DNA of 64,000 bases from Gaeumannomyces sp. JS-464 (Eukaryota; Ascomycota; Sordariomycetes; Magnaporthales; Magnaporthaceae). Location: NCBI GenBank assembly GCA_002197995.1, contig NGZR01000001.1, positions 10,230,001 to 10,294,000 of the forward strand, given 5' to 3'. The notes beneath the pieces were generated by a model. It ran no database searches, was not told the DNA's origin, and saw only the letters and a list, made by a program, of their open reading frames with translations. A program made the translations under genes and the position numbers. Positions 12,078-24,062 of the stretch are shown here, piece by piece. Positions within the stretch are counted from its first letter, which is position 1. Every line of letters begins with the position of its first letter.

Positions 12078-12667
12078 ATGCAGTTCAAGAACATCATCGT
12101 CCTCGCCCTTCCCGTGGCCGTCATCGCCGCGCCCATCGTGGCCCCGGCTGCCGACGTCAACGCGGCGGAGCTGGTCGCCCGCGAGCCCGTGGCCGACGTC
12201 GCCGTGGCCGAGCACCAGCTCGAGGCGCGCCAGGACCTCAAGCAGGAGCTGACGGCCATCGTGCTGTCGGCGGTCAAGGACATCGTCAAGGACGCCGCCA
12301 CGGCCATCGCGGCGGCGGGCGTCAAGCGCGCCGGCCAGGCCATCCAGAACATCAAGAACTGGACGCCCGCGCGCGAGGCCTTCACCAAGGCCACGGCCGA
12401 GGAGATGTGGCCAAGAACCCGGACCCCAAGAAGTTCGCGGCCGCCATCTGCTACAACATGGACTACTCGGTCCAGGACCCGGCCGGCGTCGAGGGCAAGC
12501 TCAAGGCGGAGCTCAAGTCGGGCCTGCTCAAGACCGACTACGACTGCTTCTTCATGACGGCCGGCAACACCATGAACATCAAGGGCGACGGCGGCTACAT
12601 TAACCTGGCATTCAACTCCGACAACCGCTGCAAGTACGACAAGAACACCAAGGTCATCCGCTGCTAA
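12078..12667 (+). CDS. Secreted protein with four-Cys C-terminal domain
   Basis: The start context is CAAAAATGC. The protein begins MQFKNIIVLALPVAVIAAP, a typical signal peptide, followed by an Ala/Val-rich probable propeptide and an amphipathic helical stretch (QDLKQEL to NIKNW). The C-terminal domain has four cysteines, in AAAICYNMD, DYDCFF, NRCKY and the final VIRC, enough for two disulfides. A block GDGGYINLAFN precedes the last pair. The frame changes near 12409, fitting one missing base (ATG TGG read for ATG GTG G); the total is about 196 aa. I do not recognise the family. A secreted wall or effector-like role is inference from size and signal peptide only. Confidence 0.7.
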
Positions 12668-14860
12668 GCGCATCGCCTGTTCTTTGCCGCTAGGCGGCAT
12701 TCTTAGGGGGGTTCTTTTGGGGAGATCTTTCAATTCTTTTGTGGTGCTTTTTTAGATCGTGATTTTTGGTGGCCGTTTCTCTTTGGTGTTCTGCGCTTCG
12801 ACGCGGGATGTCACTGGGCGGTTCCTATATAGATGTACATATTCTAGAGTATAGAGTCTGACCCGGAGACGCGGCTGCAGTCTTTGGCGATGCACAATCC
12901 AACCTTTGTCTGTCCATGCTGCATATTTGGTGATTTTGGCATCACCGCGAGATGCACTTCACTGGATATTGCAATAACCTGAAGTCTCACAACGTTTGAA
13001 CAGATGGTGCTGTCTGTGTCTCTTGTTGGCAGGCTGCTTCTGACACCAAAATTTCCTCATAATTTCCTGATGCGGGCTGACTACCTACTGTGTCGGCGTA
13101 ATAGCGACAAGGCCAGAGCGACACGGCTACTAACGTTCCTAAAAAAATCGAGATGCCCTGGTCGCCATTTTCGCTTTGACCAATATCAAGGACGACAGAA
13201 TTCTCGGATCTGCCTGGGCACCGATAGCTGATTCTTCCGAGCGCTCGGAACTCGGAATCAGCCAGGCCCAGGAAGCGCATGCATGCACTAAACGGCTGGT
13301 CCACACTCAATCGCATGCCCAGCCCAGCCAAGATCGGGGACCTGCTCGGATTGGACTCTGGCGTGCCTCACGATTGGGCCACCAAGACTTGGCAATGCTT
13401 ACTCTCGACGGGCCGGCCCATGGCCAACGTCGTTTGATATCAAAAGAGCCAAACGACATCTCTGGCGAAAGACTGTCATGTGGATATCCGCTCAAAATCA
13501 ACACCAAAGTGCGCGCACCCAAGTCCACGCAGCCAGGATCACCTGAATAGGCTCAAGCTGTCAAGTGCGGAGCTGTCCCAGCGCATCGGGCTCGCTGGGC
13601 TGGCCGACCGTGGAGAGATATATGCACTGGACAACCCGGATGGGGAAAACCTAGCCGTCGCCGACACGCAGCCCGCGGGGAGCGCTCGGTTGGTCATACT
13701 TACGTTTCCGCTCTTGACAACTTGATCCTTATCTGCCGTCGATCCGAAAAGGTGGAGGCCTGGCCCGGATATTGCCCCCAATATTTGGTCAATGCGCCCC
13801 GCCGCCGTGTTCGAACCATCCCAAGAGCGTCGCATAGAGCAAGTGGCGGGATAAAATTTGCACCCCTGGGATTGACTCGAGCACGCGCACATGATGGCTG
13901 CAAGGGCTTTCCCATCAAAGACCCATGCAGCCAGCCGATGACATATGATGGATGTGTCGATATTGGCCAGCATGCACGCCGCCGCCAATAGGACGTCTGA
14001 CTCGGCTGCCGACGCCGTCAGCCAGGTAAACGACCAGCCAGTCAGCAGCCGAGGTTTGGCGAGTGAGTTTAAGTGTTGTTGGTACCGTTGGCTTTTAGCG
14101 GCGGCGACGCAACCAAACCAGAATCGGACCATCGCCAAGACGGGCAGGTAGTTGTTGGCTCGCCCAATGGCACAGCTGATTTTCCAGCCTCCAGTCCCGT
14201 ATAGGAAGCTGCCTCGGCCCAAGGAGCCCTGTGAATCGATCGCTCGTTTTGCTTGAACCGGAGGTGGAGCACCGTCGCGTGCTGTCCTGGCATTGCGCGA
14301 CTCCAGTCTCTTGATCCCTTTTTATTTTTATTTTCTTTCTCACCACGAGAATCTCGATTTTCAGCCATGGATTCCCCAGGCAGCAGCCAGGGGCCAGGGG
14401 CAAAGGTCAGACGTTCCAGGGTGGTGATGCGATAAGGACATCGTCCATAGGTCAGAGATGGAAGAGGGCACCGCCTATGCATCTGCACGACGGCGCATTC
14501 CAGCAGGCGCAGGCCGGGGGTTCCATGCCCCGAGTTGGACGCAACTCCACATGCTACCATATGCCCCACCACCCTTCAGCTCTCCTCTCGGTGTGGAATC
14601 CCATCTTGGAAGGAGGATATTGGGCCGGCCGGCTCCGAAAAGAGGAAGATGGTCGGGGGTTCCAATCTAGGTGGTGGGATGGGTATCCGTCCGCGTCGCG
14701 ATGCCATCCCCACCTGGAACCCCAGACGGAGTGATAGATAGATGGTCTCGTCACCAGGCTGCACTTCGGGCGCTTTCCCCCTCCTTCTCCTCCTTCTCTA
14801 CCACCTCTCACTCGTTTTTTTTTAAGCAGGCGTAGGTAGCGCAAGCTCCGAACCGCAACC
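12668..14860. other. Intergenic region, 2.2 kb
   Basis: It starts with the 3' flank of the secreted-protein gene and ends with the pyrimidine-rich leader of the OPT gene (about 14770-14823, including a run of nine T). A 227-codon minus frame at 13539-14222 shows no domain, and I do not support it as a gene. Confidence 0.55.
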
Positions 14861-17164
14861 ATGGCGACCACGGCCGTCAACGAGAAGGATGCCCTCCGCG
14901 ACAAGGAGACGCTGCAGCAGCAGGCGGCCGAGGTGAAGGATGCCGCCTCCGACGCCGCCAGGGAGAAGGAGAGCATCGTCGACATGGGCGAGCCAGTCGA
15001 GGAGGACCTGTACAAGCCTCTGCTCATGGACCCCAACATCCCCCACGAGCCCAACCCGTTGACCATTCGCGCCGTCGTCGTCGGCATCATTCTGGGAGTC
15101 CTGGTTAACGCCTCCAACCTTTACCTCGGCCTCAAGACCGGCTTCACCTTTTCGGCCAACATGTTTGGCGCCATCTTTGGTGAGCCCCCGGAGTCTCCTG
15201 TTTAAGGATTCGAACTTGAGACGCCAGAAGCTAACCCAGACAAGGCTACGGCATCCTGCGCTTCCTGACGACGGCCTGCGGCAACCTGCCGATCCTGGGC
15301 GGCGTCTTCGGCCCGCAGGAGAACTCGATAGTGCAGGCGGCCGCGACGGGCGCCGGCGGCATCAGCGGCATCTTCGTCGCCGGCCTGCCCGCCATGTACC
15401 GCCTCGGCCTGCTGTCGGACAACCCGCGCGACGACATGGGCCGCATCTTCACCATCACCCTCGTCTGCTCCTTCATCGGCCTCTTCTTCGTCACGCCGCT
15501 GCGCAAGTTCTTCGTCATCCAGGTCGCGCGCGAGCTCAAGCTGCTCTTCCCCACCCCGACCGCCACCGCCGTCACTATCCGGTCCATGCACTCGGGCATC
15601 GCTGGCGGCGCCGAGGCCATGAAAAAGCTCAAAGCGCTGCTCATCACCTTCGTCGCCACAATCTGCCACCGCGTCGGCTCGTACTACGCCGTCGGCATCC
15701 TGTACGACTGGCACTTCTTCACCTGGATCCATATCTGGTCCGGCTACACGTCGTGGGCGCTAAATATCGAATCTTGGGGTTGGTTTTTCGAATGGACAAC
15801 TGCGTTCATCGGCTCCGGTATGCTTATCGGCCTCAACAGCGCCCTGTCCATGTTTGCCGGCTCCGTTATGGCTTGGGGCATTATCGGCCCCTGCTGGTGC
15901 ACTATGGCGAGGCCATCGGCCACCAGGTGTACCCCGACGAGCCCGAGTGGGACAGCCTGTACTCGTTCGCGTCGCTTAGCAAGCTCGGCAAGGAGACGCC
16001 CTCGCCCCGCTACTGGCTCCTGTGGCCCGGCGTCATGATCATGGTCTGCTCCTCCATGGCCGAGCTCATCATCCAGTACAAGGTCATCTGGTACGGCGTG
16101 CGCGCCGGCTGGCACCAGACCTGCGTCGGCATCCACAACTTCCTGCAGAAGCGCGGCAAGCACAACGCCTTCTTCGCCGCCCAGGCCGGCGCCGCCACGG
16201 CCCGGCCCGAGGGCATGGTCGAGGACTCGGCCAAGCCCGAGGACCGCGTCAGGGGCTGGATGTGGGTCTCGGCCTGATCATCACCACCGCCATCACCATG
16301 ATCATCTGCGACCTGCAGTGGGGCATGCACCCGGGCCTGGCCCTGCTGTCCATCATCCTGGCCTTCCTGTTCGCCTTCCTGGCCATCCAGATCGGCGCCG
16401 TGACGGACCAGACGCCCCTGACGGCCGCGTCCAAGGCCTCGCAGCTCGTCATCGGCGGCGCCACCACGGGCGCCCATATGGCGCTCAAGGACGCGCAGCG
16501 CATCAACCTGATCGCCTCGTCCATGGCCAGCGGCGGCGCCGCCGTCGCCATGGACCTGACGTCCGACTTCCGCACCGGCTTCCTGCTCGGCACGCCGCCC
16601 GTCAAGCAGTGGATCGCGCAGGCCGTCGGCACCTTTGTGTCGGTCTGGGTCGCCCCGTCCATGTTCGTGCTCTTCGCCACCGCCTACCCGTGCCTGACCC
16701 ACCCGACCAAGGACGAGAAGTGCGCGTTCCTGGCGCCCGCCGTCTCGGCCTGGCAGGCCGTGACGCAGGCCGTGACGGACCCGCGCGTCGGCATCCCGCG
16801 CAGCTCCGGCATCGCCGCCTGCCTGTTCGGCGCCGTGTCCGTCATCCAGGTCGTCGTGCGCCACTACTACCTGGTCGGCCCGCGTGAGAAGTACCGCGAG
16901 TGGCTGCCCAACTGGGGCGCCATCGCCCTCTCTTTCGTCACGCCCTCGCCCGTCTTCACCAACGCCGCCCTGCTGGGCGCCCTCATCGCGGCCGCCTGGC
17001 GCAAGTGGAACCCCAAGACGTGGGAGATTTACGGCTACGCCATCGCCGCGGGCGCCATCGCCGGCGAGGGTATGGGCGGCGTCATCGGCGCCGTCCTGCA
17101 GCTGGCCGGCGTCTCGGGCGACGTGTACGGAACCACCATCGGCTGCCCCAACCGCGAGTGCTAG
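14861..17164 (+). CDS. OPT-family oligopeptide transporter
   Basis: Exons 14861-15179 and 15245-17164 flank a 65-nt intron (GTGAGC donor, GCTAAC branch); about 746 aa. The N-terminus is hydrophilic and acidic, then [20 protein letters not shown] and [12 protein letters not shown] mark the first membrane segments of the OPT superfamily. Later blocks include [58 protein letters not shown] and [20 protein letters not shown]. The architecture resembles the YSL-like branch of fungal OPT proteins, which move peptides or metal chelates across plasma or vacuolar membranes; substrate is not decidable. Frame breaks near 15889 (C run) and 16271 (G pair) each fit one missing base, and both leave OPT sequence continuous on either side. 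Confidence 0.92.
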
Positions 17165-17994
17165 CTGTGTGTCTCTTTATCCAGCTGTTCATCTAGTATT
17201 TCTCGTTGTTATAATGGGGAAGTCGCTTTGCCGGTCGGCCCATGCCGAGGCGTACTCCGCGGTGCCCGGAAAAGGGGTAGGATTTTACGTGGATGGGGGT
17301 TTATATGTATCCAGCAAGCTAGCTCCAGCCAGCCTGGCGCCAAGCCTCTCGTTACCTCTTGCGTTCCCGGGAAGTGATGCGTGCAGTAGCTCACCCAAAA
17401 CACGGGCGGAAACGCGTTCATCTCTGCTGACATCTGGGACGAACCCCTGGGGCCCCCCCTGACTGCCGGCCGGGTTCGATTGGCCGTACGAGTCAATGGC
17501 GGGCAGCCGACAACCGCCCCCACCACCCGGACATGCAAGGATTTGCGTGCCCTAGAACAGGAGGCAAGCTGTCGGGCTTCTCGGCCGAACCCCGAGCGTG
17601 GTAATGTGGCAGTTTTAAGTAATCCCAGGCGGCCGGCCCGGGAGAGTCGGAAGATTAACACGCGGCAGTCTTGCAAGTAAATGTCCCAAAAAGGAAACGC
17701 GGTGGGGATACCACGCACCACTTATGCGGGCTGCGGCTTGACGATGGCCAAGAAAGTAACCTCGATGACCGTTCTGTTCGCCAGTCTGTCAGTGCGGCAA
17801 ACAGATGGGTGAACATATAAGTGCTTGCTGCTGCTCTGCAAGTTCTGTCAAGAGGGAAGTCGGACGGAGACGATACCACAGAAAAGCGAAAGATACCTCG
17901 AACAGACTCGCCCGGAAAGCCGCGGACGCCGACCAACCATCTTGAGACTACCACCTCGCGTCTGCTTTCGCCTCGTTTCCTCACCCAAACAACC
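17165..17994. other. Intergenic: OPT 3' flank and GNAT promoter
   Basis: No supported gene. A TATA box at 17816 belongs to the GNAT gene. An in-frame upstream ATG at 17821 would extend that protein by 58 residues but falls on the TATA box, so it is not used as the start. Confidence 0.6.
17816..17822 (+). promoter_or_regulatory. TATA box of GNAT gene
   Basis: TATAAGT is 179 bp upstream of the chosen ATG at 17995. Confidence 0.5.
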
Positions 17995-18726
17995 ATGAGC
18001 GACCCTACAAAAGGCCTGAAGAGGCTTTTTCAGACGCAGCGGCTGGTGTTCCGCCAAGTCGAAGGCGACGAGGACCGGGACTTTATCCACAACTACCTGC
18101 ACAGCGACCCGGTCAACAATCTGTTCAGCGGCCCGGGGCTGCTGCGGCCGTCCCTCTTGCAGGATGCAGACGAGATGGTCAGCATGCTCAAGACCTCCAT
18201 CCTGGGCGTTATGATCTGCCTGCCGCCCGCCGCGACCAACAGTAAGGCGGAGGCGGAGGCAGAAGACGGCGCAGCAAACGGCGCAGCAGCAAACGGAGCA
18301 GTAAAACAAGCAGCAAGCCGGCACCACCGCCCAGAAGACCTTACGACCATCGGCTACCTCTGGATCATGGACGGCGACGGCGTGCCCAAGCAGGGCGACG
18401 GCGCCATCTCGAGTGGCGGTAACTTTGCCGGGACGTCAGACCTGGGCATCAGCATCGCCGAGGCGTACCAGGGCAAGGGGTACGGGGCCGAGGCCATCAA
18501 CTGGGCGGTGGACTGGGCGTTCCGGTTCGCGAGAATCCACCGCGTCGGGCTTAACGCCGTCGAGTTCAACGAGCGCGCCTGCGCCCTGTACCGGCGCCTG
18601 GGCTTCAAGGACGAGGGCCGCCTGCGCGAGCTGCAGTACCACGACCGCAGGTGGTGGGACGTCCTGTGCTTCTCCATGCTGGAGCACGAGTGGGAGGAGC
18701 TGCGGGGCCTGAAGAAGAAGGCGTAG
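17995..18726 (+). CDS. GNAT-family N-acetyltransferase
   Basis: A single exon of 243 codons begins at CAACCATGAGC (MSDPTKGLKRLFQTQRLVFR). TQRLVFR followed by the acidic GDED is the usual opening of RimJ/RimL-like acetyltransferases. The acetyl-CoA loop is visible as AEAYQGKGYGAEAI (Q/R-x-x-G-x-G/A), followed by RIHRVGLNAVEFNERACALY and LGFKDEGRLREL, the standard end of the fold. An Ala/Glu/Asn-rich low-complexity insert lies between about residues 80 and 105. The enzyme should transfer acetyl from acetyl-CoA to an amine, but the acceptor is unknown. The frame is intact. Confidence 0.88.
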   Translation: MSDPTKGLKRLFQTQRLVFRQVEGDEDRDFIHNYLHSDPVNNLFSGPGLLRPSLLQDADEMVSMLKTSILGVMICLPPAATNSKAEAEAEDGAANGAAANGAVKQAASRHHRPEDLTTIGYLWIMDGDGVPKQGDGAISSGGNFAGTSDLGISIAEAYQGKGYGAEAINWAVDWAFRFARIHRVGLNAVEFNERACALYRRLGFKDEGRLRELQYHDRRWWDVLCFSMLEHEWEELRGLKKKA

Positions 18727-18965
18727 CACGGCTCGGGCGGGGCGCGGTGATGATCATCAGACGGGGTGGAAAATAGTCACGGGACGGTCCTGGGGTCAGA
18801 TAAATAGAATGCAATCAAATGGGTATCATTTGTTTCCCGACCCAACGCCTGTCTGCGGCTTAGGATCATCCTAGACCTACAGTGAGTCCTGCAATGCCCA
18901 TCTTTTGACTTGCCGGGAAAGCCCGGGCCGCTCTAGGAGATGGTGAAACCGTCCGTGACTCCCGA

Positions 18966-19466
18966 CTATGGCTCCTCTTCCTCATCCAGGCTGGGCCACT
19001 CGACGACGAACTGAGGCACGCGACACGCCGTCTTCGGCCTCCGCTGGAGACTGCAGGACAAAGGCGACGTCCATGCCGTCCTTGAGGCCCTTGGCGACGG
19101 GCGTGTCGTTCTCGCTAACCTTGAGGTTCCGCCACTCAGCAGCCTTGCCGCTGTCGCCGCCACGCCGGCTCTGCTGCTGGAGGACGCCGTAGCTGACGAC
19201 GGCGTCCGCAGGGATGGGCGTGTCGTTGGCCGCCAGGGTCGAGCTGAGGCCGTCCGGGTACCGCTCGTTCAGGACCTCGAGCAGGTCGGCCGAGATCCGC
19301 GCGAACGAGTCGAGGGGCGAGACGAGCATGTAGACGGTGTGGATGCCGTACTTGAAGCGGAGCGAGATGTCGACCTCGTTTTGGCTCGCCTTGGGCGGCT
19401 GGAGGGGGCTTCCATGTCAGATCGAAGCACAAGACGCGGGCAACGGGAGGCGGGTACACGAACCAT
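18966..19466 (-). CDS. Conserved small fungal protein, unknown function
   Basis: Exon 1 (19466-19458) encodes only MVR; exon 2 runs 19398-18966. The 59-nt intron has a GTACCC donor, a CTGAC branch and a CCTCCAG acceptor. The protein then reads PPKASQNEVDISLRFKYG and TVYMLVSPLDSFARISADLL, with a body that looks globular and an acidic C-terminus (EWPSLDEEEEP). About 146 aa. Near 19010 the frame shifts by one base; the best-fitting C-terminus is in the frame that ends at 18966. The last residues before the shift are uncertain. I do not assign a family. It is transcribed divergently from the Tim17-like gene. Confidence 0.6.
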
Positions 19467-19912
19467 GGTGTAGATGTTGGATACACGGGCGAAGTGGTTG
19501 GCTCAAATCAGGTCTGGGACCGGTGAGGCTCCCAAGTCTCGATCTGCCCTTGGGGTGGCAGGTATGTCAGTTGAGCATCAAGGGAGGTTTCGCCGTGCTC
19601 GATGCTTGAATTGGATTTGATGTTTGCTCAGATCGCGACGACTCAACGCGGCGCGGGGATCCAGGCAGCGGAGCACACGCTTGACCCCACTAAAGCTAGC
19701 GGACCCACTGGAAGCAGCGATCGAGAAGGAGCTTGGGCCATCTTGCCGTCCAATGCTGGTGGGCGAACCAGGAGAAATTTCAAGCATCTCCAGCTGCTTC
19801 GATCTGGTGACGGCCTCCTGCTCTTGACGACGCCGAGCCCCGACCCCCAGCTCGTCGATCTTTCCGATTACCCTGCGACCGACTCGCTCCGCCGATGCAC
19901 CGTCACCACACC
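19467..19912. other. Intergenic: divergent promoter
   Basis: This 446-bp gap separates two divergent genes. No TATA box is evident and I see nothing else in it. Confidence 0.6.
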
Positions 19913-20630
19913 ATGGCGTCCGAAGCCCCCTCCGAGCCACCAGCCGAAAATGGCTCCAAGGCCTCAGCCGCCGCAGGGCCCGGCAGATCACGCCCGAGGA
20001 GATGGCGGGGCTGGCCAAGAACTCGCGCCTTTCGATCCCCAGCTTCGTCCGCATCCCCGCCGCCGCCGCCGCTTCGTTCGGGGTGGGCATGACCCTGGGC
20101 GTCATGCATGGCAGCAAGATGCGGGGCCTGCGCTTCCGCGCCGAGCACGCCCACAAGCTGCCCTCGTCCACGACGGGCTGGTACCTCTACCACCGCAGCA
20201 AGAACTACCACATGGCCTTTGGCGGCATAAAGGAGGGGCTCAGGATGGGCGGCCGCATCTGCTTCTGGACCACGGCCATGTTCTCCATCGAGGACATGTT
20301 TGACAGCTACCGCGGCTCCATGGACGGCATCAACACCGTCCTGGCCTCTGTCGCCGTCGCCGGCGGCTTTAGTCTCTGGAGTATGGTTGCCGCTGTGTTC
20401 CCGGCTGCCTAACTGCTAATGCGAGCTAGAAGCTGACTTATACCATCTCTACAGACCGATTCCCCTTGATCATGGCGGCCCGCACGACTAAAACCGCCCT
20501 GGTAGTGGGCCTGGTGTACGGGGGTCTGCAGGACCTGGTCAGCGCCGCGAGGGGTCGCCCGATCGGCTACGTCGAGGCAATCCGCCGCCGCATGACCAAA
20601 GCCCAGGGCACTGCACATCCTGATGAGTGA
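19913..20630 (+). CDS. Tim17/Tim22/Tim23-family membrane protein
   Basis: Exons 19913-20380 and 20455-20630 flank an intron with GTATGG donor, GCTGACT branch and TCTACAG acceptor; about 214 aa. Blocks such as ITPEEMAGLAKNSRL, AASFGVGMTLGVMHG, YHMAFGGIKEGLRMGGRI and GMNTVLASVAVAGG-like sequence (here GINTVLASVAVAGG) fit the four-helix Gly-rich fold of the Tim17/22/23 superfamily, whose members sit in mitochondrial or peroxisomal membranes. It is not the core Tim17, Tim22 or Tim23 subunit by sequence, so a translocase role is not claimed. Near 19975 one missing G in a GGG run joins the start (MASEAPSEPP) to the main frame. Confidence 0.75.
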
Positions 20631-22187
20631 AGCCCCGGGTTGTTTCTAGCATCGCTTGGTGCCTGTGGGGCTGGGTATTGCCTCCGCCGCCCTCTTTCGG
20701 CTTACGCTTGGTCGCTAGGCTTCCCGTCTGATAGCGCCATGCAGGGGCCGAGAGAGCACATGACCATCTGACAGCGGTAGCTCCGATGAACGGAGCGGTC
20801 AACATCAGTGCTACCCGACGTCCTGCGACAACTCTTCCTCACCCGATAGTACGCGCATTGTCCTTGGTGCCATCCTCCCCACGCCGTCATGCATCCCGAG
20901 TAGGCGCCTCTGGGGTGTCTGGGCAACTCTGCACGGGCTGCCAGCACAGGATCTAAGCCGAGCCGCGATAGCTGTGGAATGCTCTCGTCCCGGCCATGTC
21001 AAAACCACCCAATGTTTGGATGCTTTCTCATGGTTAGCGACGGCAATGTAAGCCATCACTGGCTGCGACATGCATTGGCCAGTCAGATGAGACGAGGGCA
21101 ACCGAGGCAAATAGCTGCACATAATTTGCGAACCGGGTTAGGCGCTGCTCGGCCGAGACTAGACCGACAGCGCATTTTCATCAATCCAGCAAAACGCAGA
21201 CCGCCTAGCATCCTTTCATTGGTCCAGTCCACACATCCTCTGATGTGCTTGATCCGTCGGGATTTCCCTATCTGGACAGCCTTCTGGAACCCCGCATCCC
21301 AGCTTCCCCTCAAGCCGCTTTGTCTGGAGACCAACCAGCCACTGCAACCGTGGGGTCTCGAGGCGGGGAAGCGGCCGAGTCGAGATCGGAGGGTGACAGA
21401 GAAGGGATGTCGTGTCATTCCCGCAGTGACTTTGAAGGCAGAGCTGTTGCAGGATGCTCCACCAGGTGGGCGGCTATCCACGGCTTTCTATGCTGGCTGG
21501 AATTTCCCAATCTGGCGCACGTGACGGGTCCGCCCCAACAGTCTTTGATAAGAGCCCATAGCTCAGTCCAAGCATCCAGTAACGTGCCACAGATCGACCC
21601 TGCTTCATCATTGAAGTCCAATCTGCGGGGCTTCGGAGGCGAGGGTCCCATGGAACAAAGCAGGCGGCGCGCCATGCGGCATGGCCAAGCAACCAGCAGG
21701 AGGCAGATAGCAGCGCAATGCCATGGTCGTTGCATCCGCCGCGGCGAATAAGCTGTGCTCAAGGAGCCGTCTGGGACATCATACCGCCTATCAAGAGCTC
21801 CGGAACCTTCCAGCCGCTACGGTCTGCGGCACTTGGGTCGGCCTCCGATAAAGGACGGGCACGAACACCCATTATGTCACCAGGATGCTTATCCCCGTCT
21901 GGAGTGAGCTCCTTCTTTCGGCTGTAAACGTGGCCCCTCGTCTCATATCTACCTGGGTGCCTTGCCGACCGGCTAGGAACAGCGACACAACACCAACCAA
22001 CACCATATAAAGCATCGTGCCCGTCTTTGCGCCCGCTGAGTGCTGTCCACTCTTTGCTTCTTATCTCAGTACAGAGTACACACCCGTCTTAGACCCGTCC
22101 GAGGCTGCAAATGTACCCCAGACCCACGATACCGCACGGCAGCAGGCCCTTACAGTACTCGGCAGGAGGCACCCATTTGATAACAAG
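20631..22187. other. Intergenic region, 1.6 kb
   Basis: No supported gene. The right end is the proline dehydrogenase promoter with a TATA box at 22006 and an upstream open frame starting at 22111. Frames of 115-181 codons between 20979 and 21762 show no protein features. Confidence 0.55.
22006..22012 (+). promoter_or_regulatory. TATA box of proline dehydrogenase gene
   Basis: TATAAAG, 182 bp upstream of the ATG at 22188. Confidence 0.5.
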
Positions 22188-22284
22188 ATGGATCGTCGCT
22201 TCTTCAGTGCGGCTGGCGCCCAGCGCCATCGCCGCCATAAAGGAAACTGCCGCACAGCTCAGCCTCGTTGCTCGACCAGAATGA
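22111..22284 (+). promoter_or_regulatory. Upstream ORF overlapping the proline dehydrogenase start
   Basis: An ATG at 22111 opens 57 codons ending with TGA at 22282-22284, in a different frame from the main ATG at 22188 and overlapping it. If it lies in the transcript it should lower initiation at the main start. The transcript start is not known, so this is a candidate only. Confidence 0.35.
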
Positions 22285-23794
22285 GTTCAACGAGCACCAG
22301 AGCACTTCATTCGTCGCCAAACAGGCCATCCGCCCCGGCCATCGCATCGACCCTGGGCGCGGAAGAGACAGAGGCAGTATTACCCGAGCATGCCGCCATC
22401 GGCAACAATGCCATGGCCAGGCCCGGTAGCCCCCTGTCTGTGCTGCCTCTAAAGGTGGTACTGCGCTCGCTGGCCACGACGACCATCTCGTCGTCGCCGC
22501 TGCTGCTCCGCCCGTCGATGGCCATCATGTCGGCGCTGGCCCACAGCACGAGCCCCCTGCTCAACCCGGACAGGAACCCGGTGCTACGGTCCCTGCTCAA
22601 GCACACGTTCTACGCCCAGTTCTGCGCCGGCGAGGATGCGGCTGAGGTGCGGCGCACGATCGCGGCCCTAAAGCGGGACATTGGCTTCACGGGCGTCATT
22701 CTCGGCTACGCGCGAGAGGTCGTCATGAGCGAGGCCCAGACTCGCGACTTGGCTTCTAGCGCCGACGTGGTGGTTGAAGGCTCCGCTCTGGCCAAGGAGT
22801 GCGTGCGCAGCGAGATCGTGCCGTGGGCGGCGGGCAACATGGAGACGGTGCGGCTTGCGAGTCCCGGGGATTTTGTTGCGCTCAAGTAAGTAAAGCGGCG
22901 CTGCGTGTCTGGTCTTGTAGTGATAATAGCGAGATCTGACAAGCGAAACAGATTCACCGGAGCAGGCCGCATGGCGCTCTACGCGCTCTCGGCCAAACTC
23001 GCACCGCCAAAGGCCCTGGCTGACGCAACGGACCGCATCTGCGAGCTGGCCGCGGCGCGGGCGTGCGGCTCCTCTTTGACGCGGAGCAGCAGGCAGTGCA
23101 GGCGGGCATCGACGACTGGACGCTGCGGTACATGTCGCGGTACAACAAACAGGGCAGGGCCGTCGTTTACGGCACGTACCAGGCGTACCTCAAGGCGACG
23201 CCGCGCGTGCTGTCGTCGCACCTGCGCGCGGCATCGCGGGGCGGGTTCGCGCTGGGGGTCAAGCTCGTGCGCGGCGCGTACCTGGGCTCGGACCCGCGGC
23301 ACCTGATGCACGACTCTAAGGCCGACACGGACGCGGCCTACGACGGCATCGCGGCTGCGGTGCTGACGCGGCGGTGGAGCGGGCCGCTGGCGGACGAGGG
23401 GGTCGCGTTCCCCGCCGTCGACATGGTGCTGGCGTCGCACAACGCCGAGTCGGTGCGCAAGGGCCGCGCCATCGTCGAGGGCGGGCAGGCGCGCACGACC
23501 GAGGTGGCGTTTGCGCAGCTGCAGGGCATGGCGGACGAGGTGAGCTGCGAGCTGGTGGCGAGCAGCCGCGCGGCGGCGGCGGCGGCTGCTGCTGCTGCTT
23601 CTGGGGACAAGGGCGCGTCGGCCGTGCGGTCGTACAAGTACCTAGTCTGGGGCACCACGGGCGAGTGCATGAAGTACCTCCTCCGCCGGGCGCAAGAGAA
23701 CCGTGACGCGGTGCAGCGGACGCGGAGCGGGCGGGACGCCATGGCTGCCGAGCTGGTGCGGAGGATCAGGGGCATGTCTGGGCAGTGCCGTTGA
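22188..23794 (+). CDS. PUT1: Proline dehydrogenase, mitochondrial
   Basis: Exons 22188-22885 and 22952-23794 flank a 66-nt intron with GTAAGT donor and CTGAC branch; about 513 aa. The enzyme oxidises proline to pyrroline-5-carboxylate with FAD in the mitochondrion. The N-terminus is basic and Ser-rich (MDRRFFSAAGAQRHRRHKG), fitting a presequence. PRODH blocks follow: KHTFYAQFCAGE, IGFTGVILGYAREVV, MSRYNKQGRAVVYGTYQAYL, LGVKLVRGAYLGSD, VLASHNAESVRKG and the C-terminal LLRRAQENRDAVQRT that contacts substrate. An Ala run (about ten residues, GCG/GCT repeats near 23574) interrupts the region before the last block. A frame break near 23060 fits one missing G in a GGG run. Confidence 0.93.
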
Positions 23795-24062
23795 TCGAGG
23801 CCTTGGTTTTGCCGCGTTCTTTTTTCTAGCGACCTCCGACCCTGACGTTGAGCCTTTGGTTTTATTGATTCAAGTATTCTTCATGATGTAACTCTTTTAC
23901 TTGGATTATTCTCTAGAACGCCTTAGTGATGCATATGTCGCGGCCTCGAAACATACACGATACCTAAACCCTAACGCCATGTGTTCCCTGCCCCAGAGCC
24001 CACTTTGAACGGAGAAACAAGAGAGAGAACAAAAAAAAAAAAAACTCCACATCAGCCCAACA

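Noticed and set aside
13539..14222. A 227-codon minus-strand frame
   Set aside because: Composition is not protein-like and it lies in a promoter-sized gap; no motif was found.
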